Assembly: GCA_002169695.1 (NCBI GenBank)
Contig: NHJO01000009.1
Span: 11,789-61,521 of the forward strand
Direction: 5' to 3'
Source: a bacterium TMED217
GTDB taxonomy: Bacteria > Fidelibacterota > Marinisomatia > Marinisomatales > UBA1611
DNA: 49,733 bases
A program made the position numbers and the translations under genes. The notes under the pieces are model-generated. The model worked only from the letters and a program-made list of their open reading frames with translations, was not told the DNA's origin and did not search any database. Positions 35,729 to 44,633 of the stretch are shown piece by piece; position 1 is the stretch's first letter, and every line of letters starts with the position of its first letter.

Positions 35729-36997
35729 ATGATTTCAATAAATGCTATTCGTAATGCTCCAAAAAAAGTTGAAGAATCTCTAAGGGCTAAGGGTTATACT
35801 GGATCGATAAATGATATTGTTTCTATAGATAAAAATTTTAGAAAAAAAACTCAAAATATTGAGATATCTCGTGCAAAGAAAAATTTAGTTTCTGAAGAAG
35901 TTGCAAGAGCTAAGCGTAGTGGTAAACAGTCTGAAATTAAGATTAAAGAAATGAGGGTATTAGGAGAAGAGATAAAATTATTAGAAAAAGAACTAAGTAA
36001 ATTAAAAGTAAAATTATCATCAAAGCTTGAAGAAATTCCTAATTTACCTGATAAATCGGTACCAATTGGTGTAGATGAAAAAGATAATGTTATAGTCAGA
36101 GAGTGGGGTAAAAAATCTATTTTTGATTTTGAAGAAAAACCCCATTTAGAATTAGGAAAATCACTTAATCTTTTCGATTTAGAGCGAGGTGCTAAAATTT
36201 CAGGTAGTGGATTTCCATTATATGTTGGAAAAGGAGCAGAGCTCGAGAGGAAGTTGATAAATAGTATGATTGAACATCATGTGAAAAATTACAATTTTAT
36301 TGAAATGTTTCCCCCAGTGTTAATACTTGAAGAATCAATGAAAACGACAGGGCAATTACCAAAATTTAAGGAGGATATGTATTTATCAGATTTGGATGAA
36401 CTTTATTTAGCTCCTACCGCAGAGGTTCCAATTACAAACATTCATAGAAATGAAATAATCCCTGAATCAGAGTTGCCAATAAGTTATGTAGCATATTCTC
36501 CATGTTTTCGTAGAGAATCAGGATCTTATGGTAAGGATACACGTGGGCTTTTGAGACTTCACCAATTTAATAAAGTTGAAATGGTGAAATTTGTTAAACC
36601 TGTAGATTCTTATTCTAGCTTGGAGGATTTGACACTTCAAGCTGAGTCAATACTTCAAAAACTTGGCATTACATATAGAGTAGTAGAATTATGTACTGGA
36701 GATTTAAGTTTTGCGGCCGCTAAATGTTACGATATTGAGATATGGTCTCCAGGGGAGAGACAATGGCTTGAGGTCTCATCTTGCAGTAACTTTGAAGACT
36801 TTCAATCAAGAAGAGGAAAAATAAGATATAGGAGAGATGAAGATAAAAAAGTTGATCTTTTGCATACATTGAATGGTTCAGGATTAGCAACCCCCAGGCT
36901 TATGGTGGCATTGTTAGAGACTTATCAAACTCAAGATGGTCGGATAGAGTTTTCTGATAGTGCTGCTGAATTTATTGGAATAAAAGAAATATCGTAA
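35729..36997 (+). CDS. serS: seryl-tRNA synthetase
   Basis: 422 residues, normal length. A class II synthetase charging tRNA-Ser. The N-terminal tRNA-binding coiled coil (about 28-100, charged heptads around [20 protein letters not shown]) is followed by the catalytic core: [11 protein letters not shown], motif 2 [47 protein letters not shown], and motif 3 [17 protein letters not shown]. It is followed directly by plsC with a TTG start. Confidence 0.97.
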   Translation: [422 protein letters not shown]

Positions 36998-37714
36998 TTG
37001 CATTTTTTCTGGTTATTATTTGTAACTGTTTTTTGGACCATTTTTTTTGGGATTATTACAATTCTTATTTCCCCCTTTGATTTTACTAAAGGTAAAATAC
37101 TTCATAGAGTCGTAAGATATTGGGCTAGGACAATTTTCTTTTCAGCTAGAGTAAAGATAAAAATAAAGGGCCTTGATAATTTAGACACTCAAAAGAATTA
37201 TATTTTTGCAGCTAATCATTCTTCTAGTCTAGATATACCATTAATGCTTGGATTTATTCCTTTCTGGATAGTCCCAGTTTCAAAAATTGAGTTAAAATGG
37301 ATTCCATTTTTAGGTTGGGCAATGCAAATGGCTGGCCATATATTTGTTGATAGAAGAGATCATGAAAGAGCTATGTCTTCTATCTCTAAAACAAAAGAAT
37401 CGTTATTAAAAACGCCGCGATCTATTTTATTGTTCCCTGAAGGGTCTAGAACAAATAATGGCAAAATTCAACCATTTAAATCTGGTGGTCTTAGTTTAGG
37501 AATATCAACGGGTATTCCAATAGCTCCTGTAGCTCTAATTGGGACATTTGAATCGTTGGGTAAAAAATCCAATACTTTTAAAAATAAGTTGCTTACGATT
37601 AGTATTGGTACTTCTATTGATACAAAACACTATGAAGAAGCTGACCGTAAAGTTTTATCAAGATTAGTATATAAAAGAGTAAAAGAATTGAAAAATAATT
37701 ATTCTGGAAATTAA
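36998..37714 (+). CDS. plsC: 1-acyl-sn-glycerol-3-phosphate acyltransferase
   Basis: 238 residues, started by a TTG directly after the serS stop (no ATG is available). One N-terminal membrane helix (about 4-24) precedes the acyltransferase domain with NHSSSLDIP (H74-x4-D79, catalytic) and the glycerophosphate-binding FPEGSRTNNGKI-FKSGG, plus VPVSKIELKWIPFLGW. It makes phosphatidic acid at the inner membrane. The rfaE2-like gene follows after eight bases. Confidence 0.94.
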   Translation: MHFFWLLFVTVFWTIFFGIITILISPFDFTKGKILHRVVRYWARTIFFSARVKIKIKGLDNLDTQKNYIFAANHSSSLDIPLMLGFIPFWIVPVSKIELKWIPFLGWAMQMAGHIFVDRRDHERAMSSISKTKESLLKTPRSILLFPEGSRTNNGKIQPFKSGGLSLGISTGIPIAPVALIGTFESLGKKSNTFKNKLLTISIGTSIDTKHYEEADRKVLSRLVYKRVKELKNNYSGN

Positions 37715-37722
37715 TTTTTCTA

Positions 37723-38187
37723 ATGAGTTTATTAAAAAAAAATACAATTAATGTTAGGCTAAATGAGTGGCGAAAAAATAATAAGGTAGTTGTTTTTACA
37801 AATGGTTGTTTCGATTTATTACATCAAGGCCACCGTAATTTATTAAATGAAGCCTCTACTTATGGTGATATCCTTATTGTAGGATTGAACTCAGATTCGT
37901 CAGTAAGAAAATTAAAAGGGGAAGATAGACCTGTTGAAAATGAAATTATTAGATCTAAAAATTTACTAAACCTTGAATTTGTTGATTATGTAATTATTTT
38001 CAATAGTGAAACACCGCAAGATTTAGTTAAGACTATTATGCCAGATGTATTAGTGAAAGGCGGCGACTATACTATTAATAATACTATTGGTTCAAACGAA
38101 GTTATCTCAAATGGTGGGAGGGTAGAAATAATACCTTTAACTGATGGCTATAGTACGAGCTCAATAATAAAATCACGTAATGGATAA
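37723..38187 (+). CDS. rfaE2: D-glycero-beta-D-manno-heptose 1-phosphate adenylyltransferase (RfaE2-like)
   Basis: 154 residues, a stand-alone nucleotidyltransferase. The HxGH motif is in TNGCFDLLHQGHRNLL (26-41), with GLNSDSSVRKLKGEDRP and VKGGDYT, the usual HldE C-terminal domain signatures. It would make ADP-heptose for lipopolysaccharide core. The kinase part (HldE N-terminal domain/RfaE1) is not in the window. An alternative is another cytidylyltransferase of similar fold, but the KLKGEDRP and GGDYT blocks favour RfaE2. Confidence 0.9.
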   Translation: MSLLKKNTINVRLNEWRKNNKVVVFTNGCFDLLHQGHRNLLNEASTYGDILIVGLNSDSSVRKLKGEDRPVENEIIRSKNLLNLEFVDYVIIFNSETPQDLVKTIMPDVLVKGGDYTINNTIGSNEVISNGGRVEIIPLTDGYSTSSIIKSRNG

Positions 38188-38247
38188 TACCTTGTTCATG
38201 CTAAATTAGTATCATAATTTTAGATATTAAAAATTCCACAAACCTAT

Positions 38248-39882
38248 ATGTTGCAGATATTTACAGCTATTTTTCGTCTAATAATATTATTATTAATTTT
38301 TCATTATTATCTATTTCCACAGAATAATCAGTTTACAGATGGTGTGAATAACGCTAATAATGAAGAGAAAGTAACTATTGATGATAGCCGAAACAGATTC
38401 CCTGAAATTTTACATGATGTCAAAATATTATTATCTGAAGTTTTGATTGCCGATCATCATCTTGATACATTAGAGGTTATATACAACCTTAGTAGGATTT
38501 ATGATTTATTAATGGAAGCAGATCAGATAGGAGATATGAATCAAGAGGACCAAGAAGAATTTGAAAGGTTTGAAAAGTCATTTCTTGATATATATACACA
38601 TAAATTAGGTACAATACGATCTTCTGATGCGCCTGTTACAGCAGAAAGATTCCGCCGTGATATTACTGAAGCGTTAGAACCATTAGAAATAGAAATGGGG
38701 AAGACTAAATATATTGTAGTTGATGATAGAGATGGGCATATACCTTTAGTTAGAAACAAACAAGTAGATCAATTTATTACATACTTTACAACTAAAAAAG
38801 GGAGGAAACAGTTCTCTATATGGATGAAGAGATATGAGGAATACAAAAATTTAATTTTGCCTATTCTAAAGCAACATGAAATGCCTGAAGAACTGATGAT
38901 TCTTGCTATGATAGAATCTGGACTGAATCCAAAAGCATATAGCCGAGCGAATGCATCCGGAATGTGGCAATTTATTTATACAACTGGAAAGAATTATGGC
39001 CTCAAAAGGGATTGGTATATTGATGAGAGGCGTGATCCTATTAAAGCTACACATGCTGCTTGTGAATATTTAAAAGATTTAAATGAACAGTTTGACAATT
39101 GGTACTTGGCGCTCGCTGCATACAATTGTGGTGCAGGGAGAATCTCTAGAGCATCCAGGCTACATCAAACATATGATTTTTGGCAAATGCATTCCCTTCC
39201 TCGTGAATCAAGAAATTATATTCCTTATTATCTTGCTGCAGCTATAATCGCAAAAGATCCAGAAGAATATGGCTTTACAGTACCGAGTGTAAAACCATTC
39301 ATTTTTGAAGAAGTTGTATTAGAGAATAGTGCAGATCTTGCGGTCTTAGCAAGGGTCGCAGATATTAAAGTTAAAACCCTACGAAAGTATAATCCTGAAC
39401 TAAGACAATCTGCAACTCCTGCGGATAGTCCATATCTTTTAAAGCTCCCAGAAGGGAAAAAAGAACAATTTTTAGCAAGGTGGAATTCTATTCCTGAGTC
39501 AGAAAGGTTTGCGCCTCAGTTTATTGTTCATCGAGTTAGATATGGTGAAAGTTTATGGACAATATCAAAAAAATATGGGGCGTCGATTCATGATATAGCA
39601 GCAGTAAATAAATTGAGGAATCGTCATAAAATTAAAGTAGGTAATAAACTGAAAGTCCCAATGAAGGGTGGTGCGCTAAGGACTTGGGGAACAAAAGATA
39701 ATGGCGGACCAGCAGGTCATTACAAGGTGATTTATAAGGTCAAAAGAGGAGACACCTTAGGCCAAATTGCCGAAGATTATAAAACGAATACTAGCAAAGT
39801 TAGAAGGTGGAATGGGTTAAAATATGGTTCTAGCCTAATCTATCCTGGTCAAAAACTCAAAATATGGGTCAAGGAAGGATAA
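38248..39882 (+). CDS. mltD: MltD-like lytic transglycosylase with two LysM domains
   Basis: 544 residues. An N-terminal signal or anchor (about 6-24, LFRLIILLLIFHYYLF-like) is followed by a helical linker (about 45-200), the SLT catalytic domain (about 205-330: EELMILAMIESGLNPKAYS with catalytic Glu223, ASGMWQFIYTTGKNYGL, AYNCGAGRI) and two C-terminal LysM peptidoglycan-binding repeats (about 427-471 with VRYGESLWTISKKYG; about 497-541 with VKRGDTLGQIAEDYK). It cuts murein glycan strands in the periplasm. There is no lipobox, unlike E. coli MltD. HU follows after four bases. Confidence 0.9.
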   Translation: MLQIFTAIFRLIILLLIFHYYLFPQNNQFTDGVNNANNEEKVTIDDSRNRFPEILHDVKILLSEVLIADHHLDTLEVIYNLSRIYDLLMEADQIGDMNQEDQEEFERFEKSFLDIYTHKLGTIRSSDAPVTAERFRRDITEALEPLEIEMGKTKYIVVDDRDGHIPLVRNKQVDQFITYFTTKKGRKQFSIWMKRYEEYKNLILPILKQHEMPEELMILAMIESGLNPKAYSRANASGMWQFIYTTGKNYGLKRDWYIDERRDPIKATHAACEYLKDLNEQFDNWYLALAAYNCGAGRISRASRLHQTYDFWQMHSLPRESRNYIPYYLAAAIIAKDPEEYGFTVPSVKPFIFEEVVLENSADLAVLARVADIKVKTLRKYNPELRQSATPADSPYLLKLPEGKKEQFLARWNSIPESERFAPQFIVHRVRYGESLWTISKKYGASIHDIAAVNKLRNRHKIKVGNKLKVPMKGGALRTWGTKDNGGPAGHYKVIYKVKRGDTLGQIAEDYKTNTSKVRRWNGLKYGSSLIYPGQKLKIWVKEG

Positions 39883-39886
39883 AAAA

Positions 39887-40174
39887 ATGACAAAACAAAA
39901 TATTATAGATATTGTTTCAAAAGCAACTGGACTTACAAAAGTTGAAACAGAGGTTACAATGAATGGTGTAATGAAAACAATAATTGACTCTTTAGCAAAT
40001 AATGAAAGAGTTGAATTAAGAGGTTTTGGTACATTTGGAATAAAGCATCGAATGCCTAAAAAAGCTAGGAATCCTGGTACAGGTGATGCAATATATCTAC
40101 CTGAAAGGTTTGTGCCTACATTCAAGCCAAGTAAGCTGATGAAAAAGCGTGTTAATGAATTAACAAAAAAATAA
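39887..40174 (+). CDS. HU/IHF-family DNA-binding protein
   Basis: 95 residues. It has the HU fold: MTKQNIIDIVSKATGLTK helices, VELRGFGTFGIKHR and the beta-arm signature KKARNPGTGDAIYLPERFVPTFKPS, in which the conserved Pro intercalates into DNA (RNP motif). HU and IHF bend and compact DNA. A GGAAGGA Shine-Dalgarno sequence precedes the ATG. The C-terminal tail is longer than in E. coli HU. It is followed by the COX24-type mini-protein after 11 bases, a pairing I treat as an operon. Confidence 0.95.
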   Translation: MTKQNIIDIVSKATGLTKVETEVTMNGVMKTIIDSLANNERVELRGFGTFGIKHRMPKKARNPGTGDAIYLPERFVPTFKPSKLMKKRVNELTKK

Positions 40175-40185
40175 AAGAGGAAATT

Positions 40186-40281
40186 ATGCCCTGTGGTAAA
40201 AAACGTAAAAAACGTAAAATGAATACGCACAAGCGTAAAAAACGTTTACGTGCAAATAGACATAAAAAGAAAAATATATAA
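40186..40281 (+). CDS. COX24/AURKAIP1-type mini ribosomal protein (31 aa)
   Basis: ATG at 40186 with a good Shine-Dalgarno AGAGGAA upstream; TAA at 40279-40281. The 31-residue product begins MPCGKKRKKRKMNTHKRKKR and ends RANRHKKKNI. It is almost all Lys, Arg and His, and matches the C-terminal COX24/AURKAIP1 pattern (K-M-x-x-H-K-x-K-K) seen in the mitochondrial ribosomal protein mS38 and in small proteins beside HU in FCB genomes. mS38 and its actinobacterial counterpart bS22 sit in the small subunit near the decoding region. A ribosomal role here is inferred from the family. It is short enough to be missed by gene callers. Confidence 0.85.
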   Translation: MPCGKKRKKRKMNTHKRKKRLRANRHKKKNI

Positions 40282-40345
40282 TAATCTATAGGCTATCCTC
40301 TAGTTAATTATCTTAAATATCTTTTAGTATACAACTCCTAATTGT

Positions 40346-41536
40346 GTGAGAAATTTACACTATACTGTATCAGAACTGATTTCTAAAACTAGGAGGGTTT
40401 TAGAAATATCATTCAAAGATATTTGGGTTGATGGCGAAATTTCTAATGTCCACTATCACTCTTCTGGGCATATATATTTTACTTTAAAAGATGGTTCATC
40501 AGAGCTTAGGTGTGCTATGTTTAAAAGTACTAATAGGGTTTTAAGATTCCAGTTAGAAGATGGAATGCGTATAATGATTTATGGTTCATTATCTATCTTT
40601 GAATCTCGGGGCCAAATTCAGTTTATTATAGAAAAATTAGAAGTCTCTGGTGTTGGAGCATTATATCAGGCATATGAGACATTGAAAAATAAACTCGAAA
40701 GTGAAGGACTTTTTTCTATAGACGATAAAAAGACTATTAAATCAATCCCAAAAATGGTCGGGATTATTACATCTAATCAAGGCGCGGCATTAAAAGATAT
40801 TCTTAATGTATTAGAAAGAAGAGCGCCATTTTTGAATATTATAGTTTGCCCAACGCGCGTTCAAGGAGACGGTGCAGCTGAAGAAATTTCTAGTGCTATA
40901 ATAGAATTATCAAATAACCGTAATATTGATACAATAATTATAGGTAGAGGTGGTGGTTCTATCGAAGATTTATGGGCTTTCAATGAAGAGGTCTTAGCGA
41001 GGACAATTTATGATTGTAATATTCCTATCATTTCGGCTGTTGGCCATGAAACTGATTTTACGATCGCGGATTTTGTTTCAGATATGAGGGCTGCAACGCC
41101 TTCAGTTGCTGCAGAATTAGTTTGTTTGAGCAAATATGAAATATTGCAAAAAATGGAAAGTTCTTATAATGAATTAATAACTATTGTAAATGGACTTATA
41201 AACTCAAAAAATTTCATTTTAAAAAATATAAGTAATCAGCTTAGTGCTTTGCAGCCTTTAAATAAGATTTCTGCTAATAAAAAATCACTTAATCATATTT
41301 ACAATACAATTACAAAGCTTATTAGATATAAATTAAATAATAATAATTATGATTTAGACGGATATGAGAAGCAACTTAATAATTTAGGTCCAAAGCAGGT
41401 TTTAGATAGAGGTTATTCGATAGCGACATCTAAGGAAACAAATAAAATAATCCGTTCAGCAAAATCAATAATGACAGGTGATTTATTTTCATTGCAAACT
41501 AGGGAAGGGATACTAGAAGCTGAAAAAATATCATAA
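40346..41536 (+). CDS. xseA: exodeoxyribonuclease VII large subunit
   Basis: 396 residues with a GTG start. The N-terminal OB-fold (tRNA_anti-like) has VSELISKTRRVLEISFKDIWV and GHIYFTLKDGSSELRCAMF; the catalytic part has GVGALYQAYETLKNKLESEGLF, GIITSNQGAALKDIL, DGAAEEISSAI, IIIGRGGGSIEDLWAFNEE and SAVGHETDFTIADFVSDMRAATPSVAAEL. Exonuclease VII degrades single-stranded DNA from both ends. Its coiled-coil C-terminal half is shorter than in E. coli. xseB follows after 21 bases. Confidence 0.96.
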   Translation: MRNLHYTVSELISKTRRVLEISFKDIWVDGEISNVHYHSSGHIYFTLKDGSSELRCAMFKSTNRVLRFQLEDGMRIMIYGSLSIFESRGQIQFIIEKLEVSGVGALYQAYETLKNKLESEGLFSIDDKKTIKSIPKMVGIITSNQGAALKDILNVLERRAPFLNIIVCPTRVQGDGAAEEISSAIIELSNNRNIDTIIIGRGGGSIEDLWAFNEEVLARTIYDCNIPIISAVGHETDFTIADFVSDMRAATPSVAAELVCLSKYEILQKMESSYNELITIVNGLINSKNFILKNISNQLSALQPLNKISANKKSLNHIYNTITKLIRYKLNNNNYDLDGYEKQLNNLGPKQVLDRGYSIATSKETNKIIRSAKSIMTGDLFSLQTREGILEAEKIS

Positions 41537-41557
41537 AAATTTGGATAAAGGATAATT

Positions 41558-41779
41558 ATGAAGAAAAACAAAACATCAGATTCATATGAAAAATTATTTA
41601 TTGAGTTAGAAAATATTGTTGAAAAAATGGATTCCGGCTCAATTTCATTAGAAAGAAGTTTAGAGCTTTTTGAAAAAGGGATGGGTTTAATCAAGGATGG
41701 TAAAAATAAATTAACTGAGGCTGAAATAAAGGTTAAAACGATTATGAAAGCTTCAGACGATCAAATTTTAAAAGAATAA
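41558..41779 (+). CDS. xseB: exodeoxyribonuclease VII small subunit
   Basis: 73 residues, the usual size. XseB is a helical hairpin that binds the coiled coil of XseA. The conserved stretch is SYEKLFIELENIVEKMDSGSISLERSLELFEKGMGLI (in parts), with the E-x-G-L/I spacing of the family, followed by AEIKVKTIM. An AAGGATAATT Shine-Dalgarno sequence precedes its ATG. It lies between xseA and nadK, five bases before nadK, in a typical compact order. Confidence 0.95.
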   Translation: MKKNKTSDSYEKLFIELENIVEKMDSGSISLERSLELFEKGMGLIKDGKNKLTEAEIKVKTIMKASDDQILKE

Positions 41780-41784
41780 AAAAA

Positions 41785-42669
41785 ATGAAAATACCAAAAA
41801 ATTTTGGAGTCTGGGGCAATATTGAAAAAGATGCTTTTTGGAAAATACTTCCAAAAATTATAAAATGGGCTAAAGAAAAGAATATTGAATTATTTCTAAC
41901 AGAAAAAATATTATTTGATAGTAGGTCAACTGATTTTCAGCAACCAGTTATTGATTCGGTAGAAAAAATTTCTGAAATGGATTTTATGCTGGTTCTTGGA
42001 GGAGATGGGACTTTTTTGAGCTGTGCTAGGGCTATAGAATATAGATCTACTCCTATCTTAGGTATTCATCTAGGTGATCTTGGTTTTTTAGCAAAGGTGA
42101 CTCTTGAAAATATTTTTCAACGATTGGATCAAGTTGCTAGTGGAAAATATTTAATAGAAAAAAGAAGTATGGTCAAAGCAGTTGTAGAAAAAAATGGTTC
42201 TTCACTAACGCAATATGGCCTTAATGATTTTGTCGTTAGCAACGGTGAGTCACATCGTATGCTTATTGCTGAAGTATACGTTGATCAGAAACGTGTTTCG
42301 GAATACAAATCTGATGGATTGATTATAGCTACACCAACTGGCTCAACTGCTTACTCATTATCATCTGGCGGTCCAATTATTTCGCCTGATGTTGATAGTT
42401 TTGTGATTACTCCTATATCGGCGCATACCCTTAATTCAAGGCCATTAGTGGTCTCAGATAAGTCAAAGATTAAAATTAAATTTTCCTCTTATAATCAGAA
42501 TATTACTTTGATAACTGACGGTCAATTACATAAAACATTGAATTATAAAGATACAGTTATTATTACAAATTCAGATTTTGAAATAGGCTTAATTGATTTT
42601 AAAGATAGTGACTATTTTCAAACGCTTAGAACAAAAATGGGATGGGGTACAAGAGGGAACCAAAGTTAG
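41785..42669 (+). CDS. nadK: NAD kinase
   Basis: 294 residues. It phosphorylates NAD to NADP using ATP or polyphosphate. The catalytic GGDGTFL is at 72-78, with LGIHLGDLGFLAKV, LNDFVVSNGESHRMLIA-type NAD-binding segment, SDGLIIATPTGSTAYSLSSGGPI and ISAHTLNSRPLV. Length is normal. It converges on the proline dehydrogenase gene with overlapping stops at 42666-42669. Confidence 0.96.
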   Translation: MKIPKNFGVWGNIEKDAFWKILPKIIKWAKEKNIELFLTEKILFDSRSTDFQQPVIDSVEKISEMDFMLVLGGDGTFLSCARAIEYRSTPILGIHLGDLGFLAKVTLENIFQRLDQVASGKYLIEKRSMVKAVVEKNGSSLTQYGLNDFVVSNGESHRMLIAEVYVDQKRVSEYKSDGLIIATPTGSTAYSLSSGGPIISPDVDSFVITPISAHTLNSRPLVVSDKSKIKIKFSSYNQNITLITDGQLHKTLNYKDTVIITNSDFEIGLIDFKDSDYFQTLRTKMGWGTRGNQS

Positions 42670-43571
42670 TAACTATTATTTGAAAATAAATTTTTAATAA
42701 TATATCCTACGATATTAGGGTTTTCTTTAAGCCTTCTTAATGAATACTCGTACCACTCAGATCCAAAAGGAACATATACTCTAACCTTATAGCCTTTTTT
42801 TATTAATTCTTCTAGTCGCCCGTCCATGGGCACTCCATATAGTACCTGAAATTCAAACTGGTTGGGTTTTAATTTCCTTTTTAATATTATTTCAATGATT
42901 TTATCAATCAAGTATTGGTCATGAGTTGCATAACAGGCATATGCTTTTTTTTGTATCATTATTTCTACAAGTTTAAGAAAATTATCTCTTATTTCATTCT
43001 GGTCATGATATGCAATTTTTGAACTTTCTTTATAAATGCCTTTACATATTCTAGCACTAAAACCTCTTCTAGCAAGTTTTTTGGCGTCGTCAGCACTCCT
43101 TTTTAAATATGCTTGCAAGACAACTCCAACATTATGGTGTATGTTTTTACAGTGATTATAAATTTTAAAAGTATTATCAGTGTGTGGTGAGTTTTCCATA
43201 TCAAGACGAAGAAAATTTGAACATTCTTTCGCTTTATTAATTATAGTCTCAAAGTTTTTTAAAGCAGTATCTAGAGATAGTTCTAGTCCTAGATGAGTTG
43301 GTTTTACTGATAAATTGCAATCAAGAGATTCTTGATTTATTTTGTCATATAATTCACAATAGTTAGTCGTTATTAAACGAGAAGTTTCCTTATCCGAAAC
43401 GTGCTCTCCTAAAATATCAACGGTAGCCGAGAATCCTTTCTGATTAATAGTTTTTATATGCTGTAAGACATCGTCTATCGTTTCTCCAGCCACGTAAGGA
43501 TTGGAAAATAATTTAATAAACCACTTTGGCAGTATTGGTATTGACGATGCTATTAGTTTATTTATTATCAA
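42666..43571 (-). CDS. proline dehydrogenase (monofunctional)
   Basis: 301 residues, a single-domain FAD enzyme that oxidises proline to pyrroline-5-carboxylate and passes electrons to the quinone pool. The TIM-barrel signatures are FSATVDILGEHVSD, LSVKPTHLGLELSLD, FLRLDMENSPHTD, VGVVLQAYLKRSADDAKKL, RICKGIYKES, CYATHDQYLI, FEFQVLYGVPMDG and VRVYVPFGSEWYEYSLRRL-ENP. The P5C dehydrogenase domain of PutA is missing, so this is the short form found in many FCB bacteria. It lies opposite to its neighbours, with the start facing nuoA across 43572-43724. Confidence 0.95.
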   Translation of the reverse strand: MIINKLIASSIPILPKWFIKLFSNPYVAGETIDDVLQHIKTINQKGFSATVDILGEHVSDKETSRLITTNYCELYDKINQESLDCNLSVKPTHLGLELSLDTALKNFETIINKAKECSNFLRLDMENSPHTDNTFKIYNHCKNIHHNVGVVLQAYLKRSADDAKKLARRGFSARICKGIYKESSKIAYHDQNEIRDNFLKLVEIMIQKKAYACYATHDQYLIDKIIEIILKRKLKPNQFEFQVLYGVPMDGRLEELIKKGYKVRVYVPFGSEWYEYSLRRLKENPNIVGYIIKNLFSNNSY

Positions 43572-43662
43572 GGTAAAATAAATTATTTATGATATAAAAA
43601 TTAACCTCATAAAATTCAAATTGTGATTATTAATAAATCATTATTTAATTACCAAGTTTAGA

Positions 43663-43692
43663 TTGACTAAAGAAAGCACAACCTTCTAAATT
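43663..43692 (+). promoter_or_regulatory. possible sigma70-type promoter of the nuo operon
   Basis: TTGACT (43663-43668) and TAAATT (43687-43692) are separated by 18 bases and lie about 32 bases before the nuoA ATG. Both differ from the E. coli consensus, and promoter preferences in this lineage are not known, so this is only a candidate for the start of the complex I transcript. Confidence 0.3.
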
Positions 43693-43724
43693 AAGAGCCT
43701 GTATAAGAAAACTTATTTATAAAA

Positions 43725-44141
43725 ATGTATAGAGATTTCGGAACCGTCTTTTTTGCAGTAATGCTTGGTATTGTCATGGTGGCAATACCACTTTTTATTA
43801 GCTGGCTCATTGCTCCATCCAATAAAACGAAAGATAAATTAGACACTTATGAATGTGGTGAAGAAGCAGAAGGTTCAGCATGGTTACAGTTTAATATTAG
43901 ATTTTACATCATTGCCTTAATATTCCTTATTTTTGATGTCGAGGTTGTTTTCTTATTTCCTTGGGCAGTAGTGTTTAAAGAAATGGGATTACTGGCGTTA
44001 GTTGAGATGGGAATATTTTTACTCATTCTTATTAGTGGTTTGGCTTATGTTTGGGTTAAATCAGATTTGGAATGGGTTAGAAGAAGAGTTAAATATGGTG
44101 GTGGCAGATATAAGCCAATTGCAAGTCAAGTAGAGGAATAA
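43725..44141 (+). CDS. nuoA: NADH-quinone oxidoreductase subunit A
   Basis: 138 residues, three membrane helices. It belongs to the membrane arm of complex I, at the joint with the quinone site. Signatures: [20 protein letters not shown] (the conserved Y-E-C-G loop), [23 protein letters not shown] (in its shorter parts, with the conserved D-V-E), and [20 protein letters not shown]. It opens a tightly packed run A-B-C-D-H-I-J-K-L with its stop adjoining the nuoB ATG. Confidence 0.96.
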   Translation: MYRDFGTVFFAVMLGIVMVAIPLFISWLIAPSNKTKDKLDTYECGEEAEGSAWLQFNIRFYIIALIFLIFDVEVVFLFPWAVVFKEMGLLALVEMGIFLLILISGLAYVWVKSDLEWVRRRVKYGGGRYKPIASQVEE

Positions 44142-44633
44142 ATGGGGTTATTAGAAAATAGATTTGATGATAATATAGTTGTTGAAAAATTAGATAAATT
44201 GCTTAGTTGGGCAAGGTCTACTTCTCCATGGTTTTTTCAGTTTGGTACTGCTTGCTGTGCTATCGAAATGATGGCGGCAGCCGCGAGTAGGCATGATTTG
44301 ATGCGTATTGGTATAATACCTCGATCTTCTCCTAGGCAAGCTGATGTAATGATTGTTGCTGGTACTGTTACTATGAAAATGGCTCTGCGAGTTAAAAAGT
44401 TATACGAGCAGATGGCAGATCCTAAATATGTTGTCGCTATGGGATCATGCGCTACAAGTGGAGGACCTTACTGGCAGCATGGATATCATGTTTTAAAAGG
44501 AGTTGATCTTGTTATTCCTGTAGATGTTTATGTACCTGGCTGCCCTCCTAGGCCAGAAGCATTGATTGAGGGTTTGTTGAAATTACAAGAGCAAATCTTA
44601 GAGGGAAGGCCATTGACAAGGAAAACAGGTTGA
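44142..44633 (+). CDS. nuoB: NADH-quinone oxidoreductase subunit B
   Basis: 163 residues. NuoB carries the terminal N2 [4Fe-4S] cluster that reduces quinone. The ligands are the adjacent C38-C39 in [11 protein letters not shown], the Cys of [13 protein letters not shown] and the Cys of [19 protein letters not shown]. The conserved [20 protein letters not shown] is present. It starts right after the nuoA stop and overlaps the TTG start of nuoC by four bases (TTGA). Confidence 0.97.
   Translation: MGLLENRFDDNIVVEKLDKLLSWARSTSPWFFQFGTACCAIEMMAAAASRHDLMRIGIIPRSSPRQADVMIVAGTVTMKMALRVKKLYEQMADPKYVVAMGSCATSGGPYWQHGYHVLKGVDLVIPVDVYVPGCPPRPEALIEGLLKLQEQILEGRPLTRKTG

Noticed and set aside
39835-40230. 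131-residue minus-strand frame opposite HU and the mini-protein
   Set aside because: It is antisense to two clear genes (HU and the COX24-type protein); its Phe-rich sequence is just the reverse of Lys codons.
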